Shown here piece after piece: positions 32,120 to 40,665 of a stretch of DNA of 64,000 nucleotides. Source of the DNA: Tabrizicola_A sp965284335. GTDB lineage: Bacteria; Pseudomonadota; Alphaproteobacteria; Rhodobacterales; Rhodobacteraceae. Under the pieces are notes generated by a model, which worked only from the letters and a program-made list of their open reading frames with translations, had not been told where the DNA came from and did not search any database. Position 1 is the first letter of the stretch. Each line of letters begins with the position of its first letter. A program made the translations under genes and the position numbers. Location of the stretch: assembly GCF_965284335.1 (NCBI RefSeq), contig NZ_OZ260076.1, one strand, 5' to 3'.

Positions 32120-33190
32120 TCACGCACCCGATTTTGCGAAAAGGGCTGCAAGGGCTGCGCGGTCAATGCCCGGAATAACTTTGCCCGGAAAGCGGAAGCT
32201 TGGGGTATCGGTTCCGGCCACGATGGCGTTGACGATGGATTCCTCGACCGCCTCAACCGCGGCGAGATAGATCGGGTCGATCAGCTCGGCGTTCAGTTCG
32301 ACCTGTGGGATCAGCGCGGCGGCAGATTGCGGCATGGCGCCAAAGGGGGCTGTGGAAAACGCCAGAAAAATGTCGCCCGAGGAATTGCCGCCCGGCGTGC
32401 CACCGCGACCAAGGCCAAGGCTGGCGCGGCGGGCAAGATGGGTCAGCGAGATGGTGGACAAGGGCGCATCGGTGGCGATCACCACGATGATCGACCCGGT
32501 TTCCTTGGGCACCAAACCTTCGAAGGGCATCAGGCGGCCCACCGGCTGGCCCAGCACATTGAACCAAGGACGCCTGCCATGATTGGCCTGCACCAAAACG
32601 CCCACGGTATACTCGGCACCTTCCAGCGTAACGCGGCGTGAGGCGGTGCCGGTGCCCGCCTTGAACTCATAGGCGATCATGCCCGTGCCGCCGCCCACCG
32701 CCCCCTCGGCCACGGGGCCAGATGTGGCACTGTTCAGCGCAGAGAGTGCATGTTCGGGCTGCACGAACATGGCGTTGATGTCGTTCAGAATGCCGTCATA
32801 GGTTTCGGCCACCACGGGCAAGGCCCAAGCGATACCGTCGCGAAAATGCGTGGGATAGCGGTCAATCATCCAGCGCGTCGCGCCCGTGTGACATGCCCCG
32901 ATGCCATGGGTGTTGGTCACCAGCACCGGGCCCAGAAAATAGCCGCCATCCTTGATCCAATGGGTGCCCGTCATCTCGCCATTGCCGTTCAGCGTGGCGG
33001 TTCCGGCGCGCACGGGTTCAGGGTTGCCCGCATCCATCCGGGGGATGATGGCCGTCACCCCGGTGCGCATATGGCGCGAAGGGTCTTGCAGCGTGCAAAA
33101 GCCCACCGTTACGCCCGCAACATCGGTGATGGCGTTGAACGGGCCGGGGGTGCCGGGAAAGGGCAGACCAAGATCACGGGCGCGGGGCAT
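32120..33190 (-). CDS. DmpA/P1-family peptidase (S58 aminopeptidase)
   Basis: The 356-residue protein belongs to the DmpA family of self-processing aminopeptidases with an Ntn-like fold. The signature lies in LGRGGTPGGNSSGDIFLAFS, where the precursor is normally cut just before the catalytic serine of GNSSG. N-terminal features such as FNAITDVAGVTVG and GACHTGATRWMIDRYP also match. Relatives remove D- or beta-amino residues from peptides or act on acyl amides. It lies nine bases after ilvA on the same strand, so it may be cotranscribed. No signal peptide is visible, so it is probably cytoplasmic. Confidence 0.9.
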   Translation of the reverse strand: MPRARDLGLPFPGTPGPFNAITDVAGVTVGFCTLQDPSRHMRTGVTAIIPRMDAGNPEPVRAGTATLNGNGEMTGTHWIKDGGYFLGPVLVTNTHGIGACHTGATRWMIDRYPTHFRDGIAWALPVVAETYDGILNDINAMFVQPEHALSALNSATSGPVAEGAVGGGTGMIAYEFKAGTGTASRRVTLEGAEYTVGVLVQANHGRRPWFNVLGQPVGRLMPFEGLVPKETGSIIVVIATDAPLSTISLTHLARRASLGLGRGGTPGGNSSGDIFLAFSTAPFGAMPQSAAALIPQVELNAELIDPIYLAAVEAVEESIVNAIVAGTDTPSFRFPGKVIPGIDRAALAALFAKSGA

Positions 33191-33199
33191 GCTGGCTCC

Positions 33200-34447
33200 T
33201 TAGATCAGAAATTCCGACAAAATCTCATCTTGGGTAATGTCGCGGTATTGAAACGCCGCCGCCTCAAGCTGATCGAACAGCTTTTGGAAATTTTGCGCAT
33301 CCTTGGTTTCAATGCCGATCAGCACAGAGCCAAAATTGCGCGCAGATTTCTTGAGGTATTCAAAGCGCGCGATATCATCGTCAGGCCCCAGCATTTCCAA
33401 AAACTCGCGCAGGGCACCGGGGCGCTGGGGCATACGCAGGATGAAGTACTTTTTCACGCCCGAATAGCGCTGGGCGCGTTCTTTCACTTCGGGCAGGCGT
33501 TCGAAATCGAAATTGCCGCCTGAGGTGACGCAGATCACCGTCTTGCCAACAATTTCGGGGCCAAGATCGGCCAAGGCATCTACGGCCAGCGCGCCCGCGG
33601 GTTCCAGCACGATGCCTTCGGTGTTCAGCATCATCAGCATGGTGGTGCAAATGCGGTCTTCGGGGGCGACGATCACCTCATCGGGCTTGACCCAAGACAG
33701 CGCCGCAAAGTTGCGCGCGCCGATGCGGGCCACGGCGGCCCCGTCAACAAAGTTATCCACCCGTTTCAGCGTGACAGGTTCACGCGCGATCAGCGCCGCC
33801 GTCAGACTGGCCCCCCCGGCGGGTTCGACAAAGCGAAAGGCGGTTTGCGGCGATGCGTCGCGCAAATAGCGCGTCACACCTGACGAAAGCCCGCCCCCAC
33901 CCACGGGCAAAATCACCAGATCCGGCGCGGTGCCAAGCTGTTCCAGCATCTCGACGGCAACCGAGGCTTGGCCTTCGATCACGTCCTCATCATCAAAGGG
34001 CGACAGGAAATGCGCGCCCTCTTGGGTGCAAAACTGCTGTGAGGCGGCCAGCGTCTGGTCAAAATAATCGCCGGTCAGCACGATGCGCACATTCTCGGCG
34101 CCAAAGGCGCGGGTCTTGTCGATCTTTTGCTGCGGCGTTGTCACCGGCATGAAAATGGTGCCCTGCACGCCGAAATGTTGGCAGGCAAAGGCCACCCCTT
34201 GGGCGTGATTGCCTGCGCTGGCGCAGACGAAATGGTTCTGGTCCGGCTTGGCCGCCCGCACCTTTCGCATGGCATTATAAGCGCCGCGCAGTTTGTAACT
34301 GCGCACCGGGGTCAAATCCTCGCGTTTCAGCCAAATGTCGGCATCGTATTTGCGCGACAAGAACTCATTGCGCTGCAACGGCGTGCGCGGAAACAGATCG
34401 CGCAGGGCGCGGGTGGTCTGGCGGGCGGCATCGGCAAAATCTGTCAT
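33200..34447 (-). CDS. ilvA: Threonine ammonia-lyase (threonine dehydratase)
   Basis: It deaminates threonine to 2-oxobutyrate, the first step of isoleucine synthesis. The 415-residue PLP enzyme has the cofactor lysine K52 in SYKLRGAYNAM, the phosphate-binding GGGGLSSG near residue 186 and a C-terminal ACT-like part (about 330-415, YFILRMPQRPGALREFL). This is the shorter single-ACT type, not the 510-residue E. coli form with two regulatory domains. The ATG at 34447 gives MTDFADAARQ; the open frame to 34495 is an extension into the gap before the divergent argG. The DmpA gene follows after nine bases. Confidence 0.95.
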   Translation of the reverse strand: MTDFADAARQTTRALRDLFPRTPLQRNEFLSRKYDADIWLKREDLTPVRSYKLRGAYNAMRKVRAAKPDQNHFVCASAGNHAQGVAFACQHFGVQGTIFMPVTTPQQKIDKTRAFGAENVRIVLTGDYFDQTLAASQQFCTQEGAHFLSPFDDEDVIEGQASVAVEMLEQLGTAPDLVILPVGGGGLSSGVTRYLRDASPQTAFRFVEPAGGASLTAALIAREPVTLKRVDNFVDGAAVARIGARNFAALSWVKPDEVIVAPEDRICTTMLMMLNTEGIVLEPAGALAVDALADLGPEIVGKTVICVTSGGNFDFERLPEVKERAQRYSGVKKYFILRMPQRPGALREFLEMLGPDDDIARFEYLKKSARNFGSVLIGIETKDAQNFQKLFDQLEAAAFQYRDITQDEILSEFLI

Positions 34448-34563
34448 GCAACAGATGTGACGAAGCCGCAGGCTTTGTGCAAGGCCAGACCGCATATCGC
34501 CTTGGCTGGCTTGCCCTTCCAGGCATTTCCCGCTAAGCGCAGGGCGCGCATTAGGAGGCCCCC

Positions 34564-35796
<1,233 letters not shown>

Positions 35797-35819
35797 GATC
35801 GCCCAGAACGATTTGAAGG

Positions 35820-35847
35820 GGGGTCAGCCATGGGCTGGCCCCTTTTT
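35820..35847 (+). terminator. Rho-independent terminator of argG
   Basis: GGGGTCAGCC (35820-35829) pairs with GGCTGGCCCC (35833-35842, one G-U pair) followed by TTTTT. It lies 24 bases after the argG stop. Confidence 0.9.
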
Positions 35848-35848
35848 G

Positions 35849-36580
35849 TTAAAGCTTCAACCGCTCCAGCCGTTCGAAATAGGGCATGGCGCGGTCGCAC
35901 AGGCGCTGAAACTCGGGCGAAAGCGCGGGCAGATCCGCCTCAGGCTCGTCAAACCCGGTTGAGGCATGGACCGCATTATACCAATGCGGCGCCCAGACCC
36001 CGTCAAAGGGCTTTGGTCCGGCAGGCCAGTGCAACATGCGGTCGGTAAAGGGAATGTTCAGGTCCGCGCACAGCCGCGACAGGGTTTCGCGCGGTGTTGC
36101 GCGAATATCGGCGCTGTCGATGACCAAGGGCGCATGGCCCAGCCAATCGGCCACCTCGTCGAACAATTCCGCCTGCTGGACAAAGCCGATATCGGCCAGG
36201 TCCGGCGCCTCGCGCTTCTTGGCATAGCTCGCAATCACCCGGGCCGGATGGCGGATCAGGAACACATTGGTCAACCCGCGCATGAAACCCCGGTCGAATT
36301 CCGGCACCATGTGGAGTGTCATGTGTTTTTGGTAAAACAGGCTCTGTTCGGCGTTTAGTGACGCAAGACAGGCGCGTGCCACCGCGTCCGGGTCGGCAAT
36401 CCCCGCCGCAATGACCTCATCGCGCATCGGATGATCAATCCCGGTGGTCTTGAGATAGGCGGCATAAAACGGCTCGTCCCAGACCTGACAATCACCGCGC
36501 GCGGCAAAGGAATACATCATCGCGGTCGACAGGTTGCGCGGGCCTGACCACATGGCAATGCGTTTGGGGTAGGGGGTCAT
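35849..36580 (-). CDS. Sulfotransferase-like P-loop protein
   Basis: The 243-residue protein has the start RIAMWSGPRNLSTAMMYSFAARG, where SGPRNLST resembles the 5'-phosphosulfate-binding loop of sulfotransferases, and the middle LTNVFLIRHPARVIASYAKK, which resembles their 3'-phosphate-binding region (IRHPxxVxxS). Both point to a PAPS-dependent sulfotransferase fold. The acceptor is unknown. Its ATG overlaps the stop of the class IV aminotransferase gene by four bases, so the two are made together; the same pairing seems to occur as fused proteins elsewhere (see finding). It converges on argG. Confidence 0.82.
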   Translation of the reverse strand: MTPYPKRIAMWSGPRNLSTAMMYSFAARGDCQVWDEPFYAAYLKTTGIDHPMRDEVIAAGIADPDAVARACLASLNAEQSLFYQKHMTLHMVPEFDRGFMRGLTNVFLIRHPARVIASYAKKREAPDLADIGFVQQAELFDEVADWLGHAPLVIDSADIRATPRETLSRLCADLNIPFTDRMLHWPAGPKPFDGVWAPHWYNAVHASTGFDEPEADLPALSPEFQRLCDRAMPYFERLERLKL

Positions 36581-37476
36581 GCGCCCACCAGTTGCTTGTA
36601 AAGCCCGCGCAGCCGTTCGGTCATGGGCCCCATCTGGCCGGTGCCGATCACCCGGCCATCAATCATGCCGACAGGGGTTTGCGCGCCGAAGGTGCCGGTC
36701 AGAAACGCCTCATCCGCCGAATAGGTGTCCACCAGCGAGAAATTGCGTTCAAACACCGGAATGTCATTGGCGCGGCAGAGGTCGATGACCTTCTGCCGGG
36801 TGATGCCGTTCATGCAGTAATCGCCCGTGCTGGTCCAAACCTGCCCCTTTTTCACGATGAAGAAGTTGCAGGCGTTGGTGGTGTTCACAAAACCATGCAC
36901 ATCCAGCATCAGCGCCTCATCCGCGCCGGCCTTTTCGGCGGCGATGCAGGCGAGGATGCAGTTGAGCTTGGAATGCGAATTCAGCTTCGGGTCCTGCGTC
37001 ATCGGCAAGCCGCGCAGATGCGGCACCGTGGCCAGCCGGATCGGGCGCGGCAGTTTTGGGCGGCTGTGTTCCATGATGATCACCATGGTCGGGCCGCGCT
37101 GGCTGAGTTTCGGGTGTTGGAAAGGCCGCGTTTTCACCCCCCGTGTCACCATCAGCCGGGCATGGGCATCTGTCACCATGCCATTGGCCTTTTGTGTCTC
37201 TAACAGGGCGTTAGTGACGCTTTCTTTGGTCATTCCGATATCAAGATCAATGGCCTTGGCCGCCTCGAACAGCCGGTCGATATGTTCATCCAAGAAGGAC
37301 CAGCGGCCATTGTAAAGCCGCACCCCCTCCCAGACGCCATCGCCCAACATGAAGCCGGAATCATAGACCGACACCATCGCCTCGGCCTTTGGCACGATGC
37401 GGCCATTCACCCAGATCAGGATGTTTTCATTGCGGGCGTCGTCTTCTGCCTGATGGGTTGAGACGTGGTCGGTCAT
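36577..37476 (-). CDS. Class IV aminotransferase (branched-chain/D-amino acid aminotransferase-like)
   Basis: The 299-residue PLP enzyme has class IV features: an N-terminal ILIWVNGRIVPKAEAMVSV then YDSGFMLGDGVWEGVRLYNG, the probable cofactor lysine in LNSHSKLNCILA (near residue 175), and GFVNTTNACNFFIVKKG with the class IV glutamate position. The RxxK and TAT-type specificity loops do not fit classic IlvE well, so it may act on a D-amino acid, 4-amino-4-deoxychorismate or another substrate. It is followed by the sulfotransferase-like gene with an ATGA overlap and is divergent from msrA. Confidence 0.87.
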   Translation of the reverse strand: MTDHVSTHQAEDDARNENILIWVNGRIVPKAEAMVSVYDSGFMLGDGVWEGVRLYNGRWSFLDEHIDRLFEAAKAIDLDIGMTKESVTNALLETQKANGMVTDAHARLMVTRGVKTRPFQHPKLSQRGPTMVIIMEHSRPKLPRPIRLATVPHLRGLPMTQDPKLNSHSKLNCILACIAAEKAGADEALMLDVHGFVNTTNACNFFIVKKGQVWTSTGDYCMNGITRQKVIDLCRANDIPVFERNFSLVDTYSADEAFLTGTFGAQTPVGMIDGRVIGTGQMGPMTERLRGLYKQLVGA

Positions 37477-37625
37477 CTAAGCCTCCTTCGGTTGGCGGCA
37501 GGCTATTGCGGCGGTGGGAAAAGGCCAAGGGGGCGCTTCACCTCTGCGTGACCTCACGCGCGGGTGAGTTGCGCGGGCGGCAAAAGCGGGCGAGCGTCGG
37601 CGCGGTGATATAAGGGAGTGCGCCG

Positions 37626-38243
37626 ATGCGCCGTTTGGGAATTTTGCTGGCCATTGCCGCCATGGGGCTTTCGGGCGCGGCGCAGGCCAAGACTGAAAAG
37701 GCCATCGTTGCGGGTGGCTGCTTTTGGTGCGTGGAGTCGGATTTTGAGCCGGTGCCGGGCGTGATTGAGGTGGTTTCGGGCTATACCGGGGGCAAGCTGG
37801 AAAACCCGACCTATGAAAACCACGACGGCCATTATGAGGCGGTCGAGATCACCTTTGATTCCGCCAAGATCAGCTATGACGATCTGATCGCGAAATTTCT
37901 GCGCTCGGTCGATGTAACGGATGCGGGCGGGCAGTTTTGTGACCGGGGCAGCGCCTATCGCACGGCGATTTTCCCGCTGAATGCGGCGCAAACCGCCGCG
38001 GCAAAGGCCGCCATTGCCGAGGCAGAGGCGAGCTTGGGCAAAAAGGTGGTGACGCCAGTGCTGCCCGCTGGCAAGTTCTGGATCGCCGAGGCCTATCATC
38101 AGGATTATTACAAAGGCACCAATCTGGTGCTGACCCGCGCCGGGCCGAAAAAGCAATCAAACGCTTATAAATTCTATCGCAAAGCCTGCGGCCGCGATGC
38201 GCGTGTGCGCGAGTTGTGGGGCGATCAGGCGTTTCCGAAATAA
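37626..38243 (+). CDS. msrA: Peptide methionine sulfoxide reductase MsrA, exported form
   Basis: It reduces methionine S-sulfoxide in proteins. The 205-residue protein starts with a signal peptide (MRRLGILLAIAAMGLSGAAQA, cut near residue 21), so it acts in the periplasm rather than the cytoplasm. The catalytic cysteine is C32 in GGCFWC, with YEAVEITFD, FLRSVDVTDAGGQFCDRGSAYRT and AEAYHQDY following. The cysteine in FCDRG and one in KACGR may be resolving residues. No msrB is near. It starts after a divergent gap with the class IV aminotransferase and converges on maeB. Confidence 0.95.
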   Translation: MRRLGILLAIAAMGLSGAAQAKTEKAIVAGGCFWCVESDFEPVPGVIEVVSGYTGGKLENPTYENHDGHYEAVEITFDSAKISYDDLIAKFLRSVDVTDAGGQFCDRGSAYRTAIFPLNAAQTAAAKAAIAEAEASLGKKVVTPVLPAGKFWIAEAYHQDYYKGTNLVLTRAGPKKQSNAYKFYRKACGRDARVRELWGDQAFPK

Positions 38244-38282
38244 GGCATCGGGGTGAGCGACGCGCCCACCCCGGGCCAAACC

Positions 38283-40538
38283 TTAGCCCACCTTGCAGGC
38301 CGCCATGACGGCCATGTTCAGAATGTCATTCACCGTGGAATTGGTGGAGCAGATCTGAATCGGTTTCGTCACCCCGGTGAGGATCGGGCCGATCACCGTG
38401 GCACCGGCCATTTCCTGCATCAGCTTGACCGAGATCGAGGCCGAGTGCCGCGCAGGGACCACCAGAATATTGGCCGGCCCGGTCAGGCGGCAGAACGGAT
38501 ATTGCGACATCACATCGGGGTTCAGCGCCACATCGACGGTCATTTCGCCTTCGTATTCGAAATCAACCTTCATGCGGTCAAGCACCTTGGGCGCGACATG
38601 CATTTTCGTGGCACGTTCGGACACCGGATAGCCAAAGGTTGAAAACGAGACAAAGGCCACCCGCGGCTCTAGCCCCAGATTGCGCGCCACACCTGCGGCC
38701 TTGATGGCGATGGTGGCCAAGTCATTCTCATCGGGCCATTCATGCACCAGCGTATCGGCGATGAGCACGATCCGGCCCTTGTTCAAGAGCGCGGTGACAC
38801 CCACGGCCCCATCAGAAGCCTTGGCATCGAAGACATGGTTGATCAGGCTAAGAACATGCGCCGATTTGCGCGTGGCCCCGGTGATCAAGCCATCGCCATG
38901 CCCGTGTTGCAGCATAAGTGCAGAAAACACATGCCGATCCCGCGCGGCAAGGCGGTGGACATCGTGGCGGTCAAAACCGGTGCGTTGCAGGCGGTTATAG
39001 AGAAAATCCTTATACTGATCGAGATGGCGCGAATTGGCGGCATTGACGATTTCCAACTCGCGCATCGCATCGCCAAGGCCCGCGATGTCCAGCTTTTCCT
39101 TCACATCCGCCTCGCGGCCCACCACCAGCGCACGGCCAAGCCCGGCGCGTTGATAGGCGACGGCGGCGCGCAGCACGCGGGGATCATCGCCTTCGGCAAA
39201 GATCATCCGGGCTTGGGCCTGTTTGGCGCGGGCGTGGATGCCTTGCAGGATGCTGGCGGTCGAGTCCATCCGCGCCTTGAGCGTTTGCTCATAGGCCTTG
39301 AGGTCGATGATCGGGCGACGCGCCACGCCGGTATCCATGCCCGCCTTGGCCACGGCGGGGGGCACGACATAGATCAGCCGGGGGTCAAAGGGGGTGGGGA
39401 TGATATAGTCGCGGCCGAAAGACAGCTTGCGGCCATAGGCCATGGCCACCTCATCCGGCACATCTTCGCGGGCGAGGGCGGCAAGTGCGCGGGCGCAGGC
39501 GATTTTCATCTCGTCATTGATGGCGCGGGCGTGAATGTCCAAAGCGCCCCGGAAAAGATAGGGGAAGCCCAGCACGTTGTTGACCTGATTGGGATAATCA
39601 GAGCGCCCGGTGGCGACGATGGCATCGGCGCGCACGGCGTGGGCCTCTTCGGGGGTGATTTCGGGGTCGGGGTTGGCCATGGCGAAGATCACCGGGTTGT
39701 CGGCCATGGATGCCACCATCTCGGGCGTCACGGCACCCTTGACGGAGACGCCAAGGAACACATCGGCCCCCACCATCGCCTCTTCCAAAGATCGGGCATC
39801 GGTGCGGGCGGCATGGGCGGATTTCCATTGGTTCATGCCCTCGGTGCGGCCTTGATAGATCACGCCTTTGGTGTCGCACATGATGCAGTTGTCATGGCGC
39901 GCGCCCATGGCTTTCAAGAGTTCAAGACAGGCGATGCCCGCGGCCCCTGCCCCGTTGAGGACGATCTTGCACTCTTCAATCTTTTTGCCGGTCATTTCCA
40001 GCGCGTTGATAAGGCCCGCCGCGCAGATCACCGCTGTGCCGTGCTGGTCATCATGGAACACCGGAATGTCCATGATTTCCTTGAGCCGCTGTTCGATGAT
40101 GAAACACTCGGGCGCTTTGATGTCTTCCAGATTGATGCCGCCAAAGGTGGGGCCCATCAGGCTGACCGCCTTGATGATCTCATCCGCATCCTCGGTGTCG
40201 AGTTCGATGTCGATCGCGTTCACATCGGCAAAGCGTTTGAACAAGACCGCCTTACCCTCCATCACCGGTTTGGAGGCCAAGGCGCCAAGGTTGCCCATGC
40301 CCAGAATGGCGGTGCCGTTCGAGATGACCGCCACCATATTGCCCTTGACCGTATAGTCATAGGCCGTGGCCGGATTGTCGGCGATGGCCTGAACGGGAAC
40401 CGCGACGCCGGGCGAATAGGCCAGCGACAGATCGCGCTGGGTGGCCATGGGGGTGGAGGCCACGATCTCATATTTGCCGGGGCGGGGTTCGAGGTGATAG
40501 GCAAGCGCCTCTTCGGGGGTGATTTTGGTTTTTGACAT
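38283..40538 (-). CDS. maeB: NADP-dependent malic enzyme with phosphotransacetylase-like domain
   Basis: The 751-residue protein converts malate to pyruvate and CO2 with NADP. Residues about 1-420 form the malic enzyme part, with STPMATQRDLSLAYSPGV near the N-terminus, the catalytic region FHDDQHGTAVICAAG and the Rossmann LNGAGAAGIACLELLKAMG. Residues about 430-751 match phosphate acetyltransferase, which in MaeB-type enzymes is usually not catalytic and binds acetyl-CoA as an inhibitor. The ATG at 40538 (MSKTKITPEEA) is preferred; the longer frame reaches the divergent mutS gene. It is common in Alphaproteobacteria for making NADPH or pyruvate during growth on organic acids. Confidence 0.95.
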   Translation of the reverse strand: MSKTKITPEEALAYHLEPRPGKYEIVASTPMATQRDLSLAYSPGVAVPVQAIADNPATAYDYTVKGNMVAVISNGTAILGMGNLGALASKPVMEGKAVLFKRFADVNAIDIELDTEDADEIIKAVSLMGPTFGGINLEDIKAPECFIIEQRLKEIMDIPVFHDDQHGTAVICAAGLINALEMTGKKIEECKIVLNGAGAAGIACLELLKAMGARHDNCIMCDTKGVIYQGRTEGMNQWKSAHAARTDARSLEEAMVGADVFLGVSVKGAVTPEMVASMADNPVIFAMANPDPEITPEEAHAVRADAIVATGRSDYPNQVNNVLGFPYLFRGALDIHARAINDEMKIACARALAALAREDVPDEVAMAYGRKLSFGRDYIIPTPFDPRLIYVVPPAVAKAGMDTGVARRPIIDLKAYEQTLKARMDSTASILQGIHARAKQAQARMIFAEGDDPRVLRAAVAYQRAGLGRALVVGREADVKEKLDIAGLGDAMRELEIVNAANSRHLDQYKDFLYNRLQRTGFDRHDVHRLAARDRHVFSALMLQHGHGDGLITGATRKSAHVLSLINHVFDAKASDGAVGVTALLNKGRIVLIADTLVHEWPDENDLATIAIKAAGVARNLGLEPRVAFVSFSTFGYPVSERATKMHVAPKVLDRMKVDFEYEGEMTVDVALNPDVMSQYPFCRLTGPANILVVPARHSASISVKLMQEMAGATVIGPILTGVTKPIQICSTNSTVNDILNMAVMAACKVG

Positions 40539-40665
40539 CCGGGGGCCATCCTTTTGCACGCCAAACGCTCTTAGCGCCCGAGAAAGGCTCTGCATAGACG
40601 CTGCATTCGGGCTTTTCGCCACAGTTGGGCTTTTGTAGGGTCGTCGGGACCAAGGGGAGAACACC

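Noticed and set aside
38249..38273. Hairpin CGGGGTG/CACCCCG between msrA and maeB
   Set aside because: No T-run on either strand, so it was not called a terminator.
38742..40535. Long plus-strand frame opposite maeB
   Set aside because: Antisense shadow of a clear malic enzyme gene.
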